Made by a program: the position numbers and the translations under genes
NCBI RefSeq assembly: GCF_024195285.1
Contig: NZ_JALHBS010000046.1
Coordinates: 1-64,000 of the forward strand
DNA: 64,000 bases
Source of the DNA: Aurantimonas marianensis
GTDB taxonomy: Bacteria > Pseudomonadota > Alphaproteobacteria > Rhizobiales > Rhizobiaceae
Reading direction: 5' to 3'
Part shown: positions 51,452-61,020 of the stretch, piece after piece
How the letters are laid out: the number at the start of each line of letters is the position of its first letter
How positions within the stretch are numbered: the stretch's first letter is position 1
The notes under the pieces: generated by a model
Told to the model about the DNA's origin: nothing
Seen by the model: only the letters and a program-made list of their open reading frames with translations
Database searches by the model: none

Positions 51452-52420
51452 ATGCGTGTTTCTGGGAGTGACCTGCGACTTTTGACCGTCTTCGACGCGG
51501 TCGTGCGCAATGGCGGTTTCGCCGCGGCCGAGACCGAGCTCAACATCAGTCAGTCGACGATCAGCAATCACATGACGGCGCTCGAACAGCGGCTCGGCTT
51601 CACTCTGTGCCAACGCGGCAGGGGCGGTTTCCGGCTGACGGAAAAGGGACGCGCGACTTATGAATCGGCGCGCCAACTGGAAAAGGCCCTGCAGGATTTC
51701 ACCGCCGACGTCGCTTCGGTCCGGGGCGAACTGAAGGGTGAACTGCGGATCGGAATCCTCGACGCCATCGCCAGCGACCCGGCCAATCGGTTGGCCGAGG
51801 TGGTCGCCGAATTCGGTCAGATCGCCCCCCAGGTGAAGCTGGTGCTCGTCCAGGAGCGGCCACAGGACATGCAGCAGAAGGTGGCGGATGGGCTCTATCA
51901 CTGCGCCATCGGCAGCTATCGCAACCGCATCGAGGGGATCGAATATGATCGCCTCTACGAGGAACGGCACAGCCTCTATTGCAGCCGAAGCCATCCCGCC
52001 TTCAGCACGTCCGACGCCGAACTGACCGATGCGCGGCTCGCCGCTCTGCCTTTCGTGCATCGGGGCTATTGGCGCGACGAGGACTCACTGCGCCAGATCG
52101 ACTGGCGGGTGGAGGCGACGGTGTATCAGATCGAGCCGCAGCTGATCCTGATCCGCTCCGGCCGTTACATCGGCCTGTTGCCGGACCACTATGTCCGCCA
52201 GGAGGTCGGGGCGGGCGAGCTGCGCGCCATCCGCCCGAGCGAGATCGGCTATGTCTGCACGTTCGAGCTGCTTTCGCCGAAGAATCGGCGCACCAGCGAC
52301 ATCGCCCAGGCCTTCATCGACACCGTCCGCGCCGTCTGGGGACGCGAAGGGCCGGCGTTTCGCGTCCTCAGCGATAGATCAGCGTCGGCAGCCACATGGT
52401 CAGAGCCGGCACGAAGGTGA
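51452..52420 (+). CDS. LysR-family transcriptional regulator
   Basis: 322 residues. N-terminal winged helix (LRLLTVFDAVVRNGGFAAAE, LNISQSTISNHMTALEQRLG, FTLCQRGRGGFRLTEKG). The co-inducer domain begins near 90 (LRIGILDAIASDPANRLAEV). It is divergent from the amine operon and therefore its probable regulator. The ATG at 51452 gives the family length. The last 53 bases overlap the 3' end of the convergent TRAP large-permease gene. Confidence 0.93.
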   Translation: MRVSGSDLRLLTVFDAVVRNGGFAAAETELNISQSTISNHMTALEQRLGFTLCQRGRGGFRLTEKGRATYESARQLEKALQDFTADVASVRGELKGELRIGILDAIASDPANRLAEVVAEFGQIAPQVKLVLVQERPQDMQQKVADGLYHCAIGSYRNRIEGIEYDRLYEERHSLYCSRSHPAFSTSDAELTDARLAALPFVHRGYWRDEDSLRQIDWRVEATVYQIEPQLILIRSGRYIGLLPDHYVRQEVGAGELRAIRPSEIGYVCTFELLSPKNRRTSDIAQAFIDTVRAVWGREGPAFRVLSDRSASAATWSEPARR

Positions 52421-53648
52421 TCAGAAGCAGGACGGCGAACAGCGGTATGAGGAAGGGTGCGGTCGCGGTCACGCAACGCTCGAACGGAACGCCGGACACC
52501 CTTGAAAGAACATAGAGAACCATGCCGATCGGTGGCGTCAGCAAGCCGATCATCAGATTGAGCACCATGATCACACCGAAATGCACCGGGTCGATGCCCA
52601 TCTTGATGGCGATCGGCAACAGCACCGGGGTCAGGATGGTGATCGCCGCCACCGTCTCCAGGAAACAGCCCACGACCAGCAGGATCAGGTTGATGAGAAG
52701 CAGCACGATCCAGGGATTGTCGGAGATGGTCAGGATGAGCGCGGCGAACTGCTCCGGCGCGCGGTTGGATGTGAGAATCCAGGCGAAGATAGACGCCGCG
52801 GCGACGATGAACAGGACCACCGACGTCGTCTCGATCGTGTCGAAGGAGACCCGCAGGAATCGCTTCAGCGTCAGCGTGCGATACACGAACAGGCCGAGGA
52901 TCAACGCCCAGGCACAGGCGGCGATCGCGGCTTCCGTCGGCGTGAAGGCACCCGACAGGATGCCGCCGACGATGATCAATGGGGTCAGCAGCGACAGGAA
53001 GGCGCGCTTGAAGGTGGAGCCCAGGATCGCGAACCGGAAAGGCTGGTCGATCGGATACTTCCGCCAGCGGGCATAGAGGGCGATCATGACCATCAAGGAC
53101 ACGGCCATCAGCAGGCCGGGCACGAAGCCGGCGGCGAAGAGCTGGCCGATCGAGGCGCCGGCGACGACGCCATAGATGACCATCGGCAGCGACGGCGGGA
53201 TGATCGGCCCGATGGTCGAGGAGGCGGCGGTGATGCCGACGGCGAAGCCGGGATCGTAATTGGCATCGCGCATGGCCTTGATCTCGATCGCGCCGAGGCC
53301 GCCGGCGTCGGCGACGGCCGCGCCCGACATGCCGGCGAAAATCACCGAGGCGCCGACATTGACGTGACCGAGGCCGCCGCGCATCCAGCCGAAGATCGCC
53401 TTGGCGAAATCGAAGATCCGCTCGGTGATGCCGGCGGTGTTCATCAGATTGCCGGCAAGGATGAAGAAGGGGATGGCGAGCAGCGGAAAGGAATCGACGC
53501 CGTTGATCATGCGGTGGATGACCACCACATCGGGGACCCGGCCCTCGATCAGGATGAACACCGCCGACGAACCGGCGAGCGCGATAGCCACCGGCACGCC
53601 GAGGATGATCAGGACGAGCACGAGAACGAAGAGCGAGATCAGCAGCAT
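52368..53648 (-). CDS. TRAP transporter large permease (DctM), system 1
   Basis: 426 residues, about twelve helices. The DctM signatures LAIPFFILAGNLMNTAGITE, GASVIFAGMSGAAVADAGGL and ITAASSTIGPIIPPSLPMVI are visible. It drives sodium-coupled uptake with the small permease and binding protein upstream. Start ATG at 53648. It follows dctQ by about 100 bases and overlaps the LysR gene tail to tail. Confidence 0.94.
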   Translation of the reverse strand: MLLISLFVLVLVLIILGVPVAIALAGSSAVFILIEGRVPDVVVIHRMINGVDSFPLLAIPFFILAGNLMNTAGITERIFDFAKAIFGWMRGGLGHVNVGASVIFAGMSGAAVADAGGLGAIEIKAMRDANYDPGFAVGITAASSTIGPIIPPSLPMVIYGVVAGASIGQLFAAGFVPGLLMAVSLMVMIALYARWRKYPIDQPFRFAILGSTFKRAFLSLLTPLIIVGGILSGAFTPTEAAIAACAWALILGLFVYRTLTLKRFLRVSFDTIETTSVVLFIVAAASIFAWILTSNRAPEQFAALILTISDNPWIVLLLINLILLVVGCFLETVAAITILTPVLLPIAIKMGIDPVHFGVIMVLNLMIGLLTPPIGMVLYVLSRVSGVPFERCVTATAPFLIPLFAVLLLITFVPALTMWLPTLIYR

Positions 53649-53748
53649 CGGGACGGACCGGTTTCGAGGCGAGTGATCCACAGCCGGCGGGTGAGGCCGG
53701 TCGCGGTCGCGGAAAGGACGGGGAGGGCGCGCGCGCCGGGCACCGGCG

Positions 53749-54330
53749 TCAAAGGCCTGATGTCGTCGGAGCAAAGCGCTCCGGGTCGATCAGTCGGCTG
53801 GTGCCGGTCTTGAGGTGGCCCATCAGCGCCAAGAGAGCATAGATCGCCATGAAGCCGAAGCAGATGGAAACACCCCAATAGACAAGCGACTTCGGCACGT
53901 CGATCGAGACCATCATCTGCTGGGTCCGCTGGGCGAGCTGCGTGCAGAACCAGCCCATCGCGACATAGAAGGCGAGGCTGACGCAATCGACGAAGATCTG
54001 GAGCGCGAAGCGGACCGGCCGCGGCAGATAGCGGTAGATCAGTTCGACGGCGATGTGACTTTGCTTGCGCGCCGCCATGATCGAGCCGATGAAGGTGACG
54101 GCGATCAGCAGAAACCGTGCGATCTCCTCGGTCCAGCCGAGGGAATCGTTGAGCACGTAGCGCGTGAAGAACTGCAGGAAGACGACGAAGGCCAGCAGCC
54201 AGAAGACGAAAAGGATGAGCCCGTCGCTCCAGCGGATGTCCGACAGGTCGATCGGCTGGTCTGTGAGCGGGCTCGGCGCTTCTGCGCGCACGGCCGGGCT
54301 CGGGTCGTCCTCAGGGGGCATGGCGGCCAT
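53749..54330 (-). CDS. TRAP transporter small permease (DctQ), system 1
   Basis: 193 residues, four helices after a ~35-residue cytosolic lead. The DctQ pattern LQFFTRYVLNDSLGWTEEIA, then RKQSHIAVELIYRYLP, is clear. It partners the DctM protein downstream. GGAG precedes the ATG. Confidence 0.92.
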   Translation of the reverse strand: MAAMPPEDDPSPAVRAEAPSPLTDQPIDLSDIRWSDGLILFVFWLLAFVVFLQFFTRYVLNDSLGWTEEIARFLLIAVTFIGSIMAARKQSHIAVELIYRYLPRPVRFALQIFVDCVSLAFYVAMGWFCTQLAQRTQQMMVSIDVPKSLVYWGVSICFGFMAIYALLALMGHLKTGTSRLIDPERFAPTTSGL

Positions 54331-54404
54331 GGGGGTCTCCGGAAATCACACGAAGACCGGGCGACCACGGGGGCCGCCCGGCAGTGTTGCCTGACTGTCA
54401 GGAT

Positions 54405-55382
54405 TTACTTGATGGCCTGGAGCCTGTCGTAGGTCTCCTGCTCCCAGGTCGCGTCCTCGCCATTGTGAAGCTTCATCGTGGCTTCGCGGAACGGCGTGAC
54501 ATCGACCTCGTTGACGGTCACGCCCTGCTCCTTGAACCATGCCGCGAGCTCGGCTTCCTTCTCGCGGACCTGCGAGGTGGCGCATTCGGCGGTTTCCGTC
54601 AGCACCTCGGTGAGGGCGGTCCGGTCGGCTTCCTCCATCTGGTCCCAGGTCGGGCCGCCGACGATCGTCAACAGCGCATCGTTGATGTGGGCCGTCAGGT
54701 TGATGTCCGACTGAACCTCGTAGAACTTCTTCGCCTGGATCGTCGGCAGGGGATTTTCCTGCCCGTCGACCGTGCCCTGCTGAAGGGCGAGATAGACCTC
54801 GGCGAAGGCGATCGGGGTCGGGTTGGCGCCGACGGCCTTGGGGAACATCATGTAGAGCGGTGCGTTCGGCACCCGGATCTTCATGCCGGCCATGTCCTCG
54901 GGTTTCAGGATCGGCTTGTTCGAGGTGACGTGCCGCTGGCCGTAATAGGTGGTGGCGACGACGTGATTGCCGCTGGCCTCACGGTAGCCCTCTGCCAGTT
55001 CCTTGAACAGGTCGGAATTGCGATACTTGTCCCAGTGATCGTAGTCGCGGAACATGAAGGGCGCGCCGCCGATGGCAATCGGCCCGTAGGCGCGGCCGGC
55101 GAACAGCTGGCCGGTGTAGATGATGTCGACGGTGCCGAGCCCGAGGCCCTCGTTGATGTCGACTTCCTTGCCGAGCGAGGAGGCCGGGAACACCTCGATC
55201 GAATAACGATCCTCGGTTGCCGCCTTCAGCTTGTCCGACGCCTCGACGGCGCAGGTGTGATAGGGTTCGCTCTCTTCATAGACATGCGCGAATTTGAGGA
55301 CCGTCTCGGCGGCGGCCGCCTGTGCCGACAAGGCCACTCCCATGGCGGCGGACATCGCAAGGCACTGTTTTAGATATTTCAT
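54405..55382 (-). CDS. TRAP transporter substrate-binding protein (DctP), system 1
   Basis: 325 residues with a Sec signal (AMSAAMGVALSAQAAAAE). The DctP fold has LKFAHVYEESEPYHTCAVEA, YSIEVFPASSLG and the carboxylate-binding Arg in GMKIRVPNAPLYMMF. A sugar acid (uronate, aldonate or similar) is likely given the neighbouring dehydratase and kinase. GGGAGG precedes the ATG. First gene of the dctPQM1 operon, divergent from uxaA. Confidence 0.93.
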   Translation of the reverse strand: MKYLKQCLAMSAAMGVALSAQAAAAETVLKFAHVYEESEPYHTCAVEASDKLKAATEDRYSIEVFPASSLGKEVDINEGLGLGTVDIIYTGQLFAGRAYGPIAIGGAPFMFRDYDHWDKYRNSDLFKELAEGYREASGNHVVATTYYGQRHVTSNKPILKPEDMAGMKIRVPNAPLYMMFPKAVGANPTPIAFAEVYLALQQGTVDGQENPLPTIQAKKFYEVQSDINLTAHINDALLTIVGGPTWDQMEEADRTALTEVLTETAECATSQVREKEAELAAWFKEQGVTVNEVDVTPFREATMKLHNGEDATWEQETYDRLQAIK

Positions 55383-55581
55383 GTTCTTCCTCCCTAATGT
55401 ATACGCTGAATCCCGGCCGCATATTATTCACTGCACCTCGTTGTGCAATGGCCGTGGCGATATTCTTTGCGATAGAATGAATGCACCGCTTGTGCTTTGA
55501 CGCCAATGACGAGATTTCAACCGCGACGGTGCTGCCAGGCGCGAAGGCGTTGGCACCCTCGGTTCAAGGGACAGCCAGACA

Positions 55582-57096
55582 ATGTCGACCAACACGGTTC
55601 GCCTCGACCCCTTTGACAACGTGGTGACGGCGCTGCGCGCGCTGGAGGCCGGCGCGGAGGTGGAAGATGCGCGCACGCTGATGATGATCCCGCGCGGTCA
55701 CAAGATCGCCACGCGCGCGATCCCGGCGGGCGAGCCGGTCGTGAAATACGCGCAGGTGATCGGCTACGCGGCCGAGGCCATCGAGGCGGGCGCCCACGTC
55801 CACACCCAGAATGTCGAGTTTCGCGGCACGGCGCACGACTACGAGTTTTCGACCGACCTGCGTCCTGTCACGGCGGTTCCGGCGGAGCAGCGCGACAGCT
55901 TCATGGGCTATCGCCGTGCCGACGGGCGGGTCGGCACGCGCAACACCATCGCGATTCTGACGTCGGTCAATTGCTCGGCGACGGCGGCGCGCAAGATCGC
56001 CGAGGCGTTCGGGCCGGAGGAACTTGCCGCTTTTCCGAACGTCGACGGGGTCACGGCGTTCGTGCATGGCACCGGTTGCGGCATGGGCGGCGACGGCGAG
56101 GGGTTCGACGCGCTGCAGCGGGTGATGTGGGGCTATGCCCGCCATCCGAATGTCGCCGGGGTGCTGATGGTCGGGCTCGGTTGCGAGGTCAACCAGATCG
56201 ACTGGCTGCTCGAGGCTTACGGCATCGAGAAGGGGCCGATGTTCCAGGCGATGAACATCCAGGATGTCGCAGGTCTCCGCCGCACGATCGAAACGGGGGT
56301 CGAGAAGGTCCGCGCGATGTTGCCGATTGCCGATCAGGCCCGCCGCGAGCCGTGTCCGGTCTCCGAATTGACCGTCGCGCTGCAATGCGGCGGCTCCGAC
56401 GCCTGGTCGGGGATCACCGCCAATCCGGCGCTCGGCTACGCCTGCGATCTTCTGGTCGCCCAGGGCGGCACCGGTGTTCTCGCCGAAACGCCGGAGATCT
56501 ATGGCGCCGAGCACCTTTTGACGCGCCGGGCGAAGGACCTGAAGACCGGTGAGAAACTGGTCAAGTTGATCGAGTGGTGGGAAGATTACACCGCCCGCAA
56601 CAAGGGCTCGATGGACAACAATCCCAGCCCCGGCAACAAGAAGGGCGGCCTCACCACGATCCTGGAAAAGTCGCTCGGCGCCGCCGCCAAGGGCGGGACC
56701 TCGCCGCTCAACGGCGTCTATAAATACGGTGAGCCGATCCGCGAGCGCGGTTTCGTCTTCATGGATTCACCGGGCTATGATCCCGCCTCGGTCACCGGCC
56801 AGATCGCGTCGGGCTGCAACCTCGTCGCCTTCACCACCGGTCGCGGCTCGGCGGCTGGCTTCAAGCCGTCGCCCTCGATCAAGATCGCAACCAACACCGA
56901 GATGTACCGGCGGATGACCGAGGACATGGATGTCGACGCTGGCCGGATCGTGTCGGAGGGCCGATCGATCGAGGAACTCGGCCGCGATATCTACGACATG
57001 CTGTTGCGGGTCGCCTCCGGCGAGATGTCGAAATCCGAGATGCAGGGGCTGGGCGACTACGAATTCGTGCCGTGGCAGATCGGCGCGACGATGTAG
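55582..57096 (+). CDS. uxaA: UxaA-family dehydratase (altronate/galactarate type)
   Basis: 504 residues. The N-terminal SAF domain (VRLDPFDNVVTALRALEAGA, with HKIATRAI) is fused to the C-terminal catalytic domain (GYRRADGRVGTRNTIAILTS, HGTGCGMGGDGEGFDALQRV, VALQCGGSDAWSGITANPAL). It dehydrates altronate or a related aldonate/aldarate to a 2-keto-3-deoxy acid using iron. The full fused length fits altronate dehydratase best. It is divergent from dctPQM1 and convergent with gntK1. Confidence 0.88.
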   Translation: MSTNTVRLDPFDNVVTALRALEAGAEVEDARTLMMIPRGHKIATRAIPAGEPVVKYAQVIGYAAEAIEAGAHVHTQNVEFRGTAHDYEFSTDLRPVTAVPAEQRDSFMGYRRADGRVGTRNTIAILTSVNCSATAARKIAEAFGPEELAAFPNVDGVTAFVHGTGCGMGGDGEGFDALQRVMWGYARHPNVAGVLMVGLGCEVNQIDWLLEAYGIEKGPMFQAMNIQDVAGLRRTIETGVEKVRAMLPIADQARREPCPVSELTVALQCGGSDAWSGITANPALGYACDLLVAQGGTGVLAETPEIYGAEHLLTRRAKDLKTGEKLVKLIEWWEDYTARNKGSMDNNPSPGNKKGGLTTILEKSLGAAAKGGTSPLNGVYKYGEPIRERGFVFMDSPGYDPASVTGQIASGCNLVAFTTGRGSAAGFKPSPSIKIATNTEMYRRMTEDMDVDAGRIVSEGRSIEELGRDIYDMLLRVASGEMSKSEMQGLGDYEFVPWQIGATM

Positions 57097-57116
57097 GAGC
57101 GGGAGCGCGATTCTGA

Positions 57117-57659
57117 TTATCGGACGGGAGGCGGCTGTTTCGTGACGCTTTCCACCAGCGCGGCGGCCTCGGCCACGACGTCGTCCAGGCTGGGAGAAAC
57201 GTCGATCACGTGAACGTCTTGCTCCATTGGCGTCGGTGGTTCCAGATCGAGGATCTGGCTATCGAGCAACGCAGCAGGGGCGAAATGGTCGCGGCGCGCC
57301 AGCATCCGGTCGCGGATCAGATCGTGCGCGCCGGTCAGGTGAATCACGCATAGCGCGCCGATCTCCCGGCGCAGGAAGTCCCGATTGCTCTTCCTCAAGG
57401 CGGAGCAGGCGAGGAAGACCGGCCGTCGATACTCCACGCGGGTTCGCTCCACGGCGCCGCAGACGCGACGCAGCCAGCCCTTCCGGATGAAGTCGTCGAT
57501 CGGGATGCCGCAGGACATGCCGTCGATATGCTTGGCGAGATGATAGTCATTGGCATCGAGAAAGGTGCCATTGAGACGATGGGCGAGCGCTTCTCCCACC
57601 GCACTCTTGCCAACCCCGGATACCCCCATGAGCAGGAAGACGGGGTCTGATCGTGTCAC
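57117..57659 (-). CDS. gntK: gluconokinase, copy 1
   Basis: 180 residues. It phosphorylates gluconate to 6-phosphogluconate. P-loop GVSGVGKS near residue 12, FLDANDYHLAKHIDGMSCGI (substrate region), and the lid-helix Arg residues in CSALRKSNRDFLRREIG. The start is a GTG with GGGAGGA upstream. It stands alone in the minus direction. It differs clearly from copy 2 at 61.0 kb, and reads HIDGM where copy 2 has HVKDM. Confidence 0.9.
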   Translation of the reverse strand: MTRSDPVFLLMGVSGVGKSAVGEALAHRLNGTFLDANDYHLAKHIDGMSCGIPIDDFIRKGWLRRVCGAVERTRVEYRRPVFLACSALRKSNRDFLRREIGALCVIHLTGAHDLIRDRMLARRDHFAPAALLDSQILDLEPPTPMEQDVHVIDVSPSLDDVVAEAAALVESVTKQPPPVR

Positions 57660-57994
57660 GGCGTCGTCCTCCCTGTCAGTTTGGACTCATTCGCGTTGCG
57701 AGCGCCTTCTCAAGATCGACGCGTGGTTCCCAAGACCCAAGTATGTTGGCCGACATTAGCGACGGCCGGTTTCAACTTCGTTAGGTGGTGAGCGGATAAG
57801 GTGCTGTGGGGTCTCGTGGTTTCAACCCCTTGCTGTGCGGCGGGGGAGGCCGGAACGAGGCGAACCGGTTCGCCCGCCCGGCGACGAGCCCGGCGCTCCA
57901 GTCAACGGCGATGCACTGGAATCCCGAGACAGGTCTACGACGGGCCGCGTTTTCGCCGCGATGACGGTCGTTCATCAGGCCTCCCCGCGACATT
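57660..57994. other. intergenic spacer with two dyads
   Basis: About 335 bases with no supported gene. It holds an imperfect 14-base dyad ATGTTGGCCGACAT (57742-57755), 83 bases before the gntK1 start, and a perfect 16-base palindrome GGCGAACCGGTTCGCC (57859-57874). Confidence 0.5.
57859..57874. promoter_or_regulatory. perfect 16-base palindrome
   Basis: GGCGAACCGGTTCGCC reads identically on both strands. It lies about 120 bases beyond the dctM2 stop and 200 bases upstream of gntK1. Operator or transcription-end role unknown. Confidence 0.4.
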
Positions 57995-59320
57995 CTACCG
58001 TCCGGTGATCCAGGGAAAGGCGATCAAAAGTCCGACCGCGAAGATCTGGATGGCGATGAAGGGCAGGAGCGAGCGGAAGATATCGCCCAGCGAGATTTCC
58101 GGCGGCGCGACGCTCTTCAGATAGAACGCGGCGGGGCCGAAGGGGGGCGACAGGAACGATACCTGCATGTTCATGGCGAAGAGGACGCCGAACCAGACCG
58201 GATCATAGCCGAGGTCTTTCACGATCGGCACGAAGATCGGCATGGTGAGCAGCGCGATCCCGACCCAGTCCAGGAACATTCCCAGGACGAACAGGATCGC
58301 CATCATGAACAGGATGATGATGGTCGGGTTCTCCGAAATTCCGGTGATCAGGTCGGAGACAAAGTCGATACCGCCCATCAGGTTGAAGACCCCGACGAGA
58401 GCGCTCGCGCCGATGCCGATCCAGACGATCATGCCAACCGTCGACAATGTCTGCAGCGCCGCGCCCTTCAGCATCGTAAGGGTGAACTCGCCCCGAACGA
58501 CAGTCGAAAGCAGCACACCGGCCACGCCGACGGCCGAGGCTTCGGTGACGGAAGCGATGCCGCCATAGATCGAGCCCAGAACGAAGATCACCACGAGTAT
58601 CGGCAGGACGATGCCCCTCAGCAGCACGATCTTCTCGCTCCAGGGGCGGGTGTCCGGCTCCGGCGTTGGCGCGAGGGCGGGATTGAGATAGCAGCGCGTC
58701 AGAACGTAAACGACGTAAAAGCCGGCAAGCATGAAGCCGGGAATGAAGGCCGAGGTGAACAGATCGCCGATGGAGACATTGGCGGTCAGGCCGTAGATGA
58801 TCAGCACGATCGATGGCGGCACCATGGTGCCGAGCGAGCCGCCGGCGCAGATGACACCGATGGCAAGGTTGCGGTCGTAGCCCTGGCGCAGCATCTGCGG
58901 CAGCGCCAGCAGGCCGAGAAGTACGATCTCACCGCCAATGATGCCGCTCATCGCAGCCAGAATGACGGCGAGGAAGATCGTCTGGACGGCGACCGCGCCG
59001 CGCAGCCGTCCGCCGACCAGCTTCATGGCGTCGAACAGATCGCGCGCGATGCCCGATCGGTCCAGCAGCGCCGCCATCAGCACGAACATGGGCACGGAAA
59101 CGAAGACGAAGGAGGAGACGAAAGAATAAACCCGGCTGGTGATCAGCGGGACCGCCATCGGGCCGAACCAGCCCAGCGCGAAGATCAGCGCGACCAGCAG
59201 CGTGACGAACGCGAGCGGGATGCCGAGCACCAGAAGGGCCAGCAGCATGGCGAACATGACGAGCGTCGCCTGTTCGATGCCGAGCGCCTTGAGGTCGAAC
59301 AGAACGGTAAAGGCGTCCAT
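57995..59320 (-). CDS. TRAP transporter large permease (DctM), system 2
   Basis: 441 residues, about twelve helices. DctM motifs VSVPMFVLMAALLDRSGIAR, AAMSGIIGGEIVLLGLLALP and GGSLGTMVPPSIVLIIYGLT. It starts at 59320 in an ATGA overlap with dctQ2. The sequence is quite different from system 1, so this is not a recent duplication. Confidence 0.94.
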   Translation of the reverse strand: MDAFTVLFDLKALGIEQATLVMFAMLLALLVLGIPLAFVTLLVALIFALGWFGPMAVPLITSRVYSFVSSFVFVSVPMFVLMAALLDRSGIARDLFDAMKLVGGRLRGAVAVQTIFLAVILAAMSGIIGGEIVLLGLLALPQMLRQGYDRNLAIGVICAGGSLGTMVPPSIVLIIYGLTANVSIGDLFTSAFIPGFMLAGFYVVYVLTRCYLNPALAPTPEPDTRPWSEKIVLLRGIVLPILVVIFVLGSIYGGIASVTEASAVGVAGVLLSTVVRGEFTLTMLKGAALQTLSTVGMIVWIGIGASALVGVFNLMGGIDFVSDLITGISENPTIIILFMMAILFVLGMFLDWVGIALLTMPIFVPIVKDLGYDPVWFGVLFAMNMQVSFLSPPFGPAAFYLKSVAPPEISLGDIFRSLLPFIAIQIFAVGLLIAFPWITGR

Positions 59321-59904
59321 CAGTTGGAAATCCGATCGCGATCGCGGCTGGACCGGAAATAATTGACCGTCAGGATCATGAACTGAATGGCCATCAGCAC
59401 CAGTGTGGCGAAGAGAAAAAGCTTGAGATAGGCGGGATAGCTGGGGTCCCAGGCGCTGCCCGAACTCTCGAAGCGGATGCTGCCGTCGGGACGGAAGATG
59501 GCGCGCTCGACCATCAGCCAGGACGCCCAGGCAAAAAACGCCGAGGCGATCAGGCAGACGAACGAGATCGCGGCGTTGAGAACCCGTTTGGGCCGGCCGC
59601 GCACGACGTCGTAAATCAGCACCACACGGATATGCGAGTCGCGGGCCGCGCAATAAAGCCCGCCGTAGACGAAGGCGATCGCGCAAAGGAACACGGTCGT
59701 TTCATGCGCCCAGATGGTCGGGGCGTTGAAGACGTAGCGCAGGACCACTTCCTGGATCAGGATGAGCATCGCCGCGACGATGCCGACGGCGAACACGATG
59801 CCGCCCTTGTCGATCGCGCGACCCAGCCGACCCGCCTGGGGAATGACCGGGTGAGGGCTTTCCGCGTCAAGCACGGCAGCCCGCGGATCGGCTTCCTTCG
59901 CCAT
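59320..59904 (-). CDS. TRAP transporter small permease (DctQ), system 2
   Basis: 194 residues, four helices. The pattern IQEVVLRYVFNAPTIWAHET, then ARDSHIRVVLIYDVV, is DctQ-like. The extended loop between helices 3 and 4 (FRPDGSIRFESSGSAWDPSY) is longer than in system 1. The start at 59904 (MAKEAD) is preferred over an Arg-rich upstream frame. Confidence 0.92.
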   Translation of the reverse strand: MAKEADPRAAVLDAESPHPVIPQAGRLGRAIDKGGIVFAVGIVAAMLILIQEVVLRYVFNAPTIWAHETTVFLCAIAFVYGGLYCAARDSHIRVVLIYDVVRGRPKRVLNAAISFVCLIASAFFAWASWLMVERAIFRPDGSIRFESSGSAWDPSYPAYLKLFLFATLVLMAIQFMILTVNYFRSSRDRDRISN

Positions 59905-59968
59905 CGTTCTCCCCTCCCACCGATCGACGTCCGGCGGCGGGCGCACCGCCGCCGGACCAAACGAGATG

Positions 59969-60991
59969 TTACTTCATCATCCCGTTGTCTTTGAGGTAGC
60001 CCGTCAGTCTATCATAGACCTTCTTGGCGTTGTCGGACTTGTCGGCGACCGTTTTCCATTCGCCGGTCGCGATCGAGCGGAACTTGGCCCGCTCCTCATC
60101 CGACCAGTCGTGAACGGTTATCTTGCCGCCCTCCTTGGCGGCCTTCACTGCCTCCTCGTCCTTGGCGGCCAGGGCCGAGACCTGCTTCTGGGCGAATTCG
60201 GCCACGCTCTCCTCGAAGGCGGTCTTGATGTCTTCCGGGAGCGCGTCCCACTTTTCCTTGTTCATCGAGACTTCGACCAGCGGCATCGAGTGGAAGCCGG
60301 GATAGACCGGATGGGTCGCGACATCGTTCAGGCCCTGCGCCTGGTTGGTCGAGAACACCGAATAGTCGGCCGCGTCGATGACGCCCTTGTCGAGGGAAGT
60401 GAAGACCTCGGAGCCGGGCAGATTGACCGGCGACGCGCCCGCCGCCGCGAACACCTGCTGCACCAGACCTTCCGGCGCGCGCATCTTCAGGCCCTGCAAG
60501 TCGTCGACGCCTTCCAGCGGAACCTTGGATACGAACGCTTCGAGGCCCGGCGTGGTCGCGCCGATGAAGTGCAGACCATAGGGCTCGACCAGCTCGTTCA
60601 TCAGCTCCTTGCCGCCGCCCTTCTGCATGAAGTCGAACATTTCCTGAGGATCGGACCAGGCGCCGACCGGATTGGCGATCAGGCCGAAGGCGGCGTCCTT
60701 GCCGGCGAAGTAGGAGGTGTCGGTGATGTGGCCGTCGAGAATGCCGGCGGCGATCGCGTCCTGGGTCTCGTTGTGAGCGACGATCGATTCGACCGGCAGC
60801 AACTCGACCTCGACCTTGCCGTCGGTCTTCTCGTTGATCGCCTTGGTCCATTCCTGCTGCAGCTCGAAGTTCGGGTTGCCGGCGGGATCGCTCGACTGGA
60901 ACTTGAAGCTGTATTCCTGCGCCGAGGCCGCGCTTGCGATGGCGAGCGTCGCGGCGGCGGTCAGCGCGAGTTTGGTAAACGATTTCAGCAT
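59969..60991 (-). CDS. TRAP transporter substrate-binding protein (DctP), system 2
   Basis: 340 residues with a Sec signal (LALTAAATLAIASAASAQ). DctP fold: YSFKFQSSDPAGNPNFELQQ, the Arg-bearing DLQGLKMRAPEGLVQQVFAA, and a helical C-terminus. GGGAG precedes the ATG. It lies 30 bases after gntK2, so gntK2-dctP-dctQ-dctM forms one operon. Gluconate or a related aldonate is the inferred cargo. Confidence 0.93.
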   Translation of the reverse strand: MLKSFTKLALTAAATLAIASAASAQEYSFKFQSSDPAGNPNFELQQEWTKAINEKTDGKVEVELLPVESIVAHNETQDAIAAGILDGHITDTSYFAGKDAAFGLIANPVGAWSDPQEMFDFMQKGGGKELMNELVEPYGLHFIGATTPGLEAFVSKVPLEGVDDLQGLKMRAPEGLVQQVFAAAGASPVNLPGSEVFTSLDKGVIDAADYSVFSTNQAQGLNDVATHPVYPGFHSMPLVEVSMNKEKWDALPEDIKTAFEESVAEFAQKQVSALAAKDEEAVKAAKEGGKITVHDWSDEERAKFRSIATGEWKTVADKSDNAKKVYDRLTGYLKDNGMMK

Positions 60992-61020
60992 GATGTAATC
61001 TCCCTGTGATGTCTGGCTTG

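Noticed and set aside
57781-57993. Minus-strand 70-codon frame beyond dctM2
   Set aside because: No ribosome site, Pro/Arg-rich, and it covers a perfect palindrome; likely spacer DNA.
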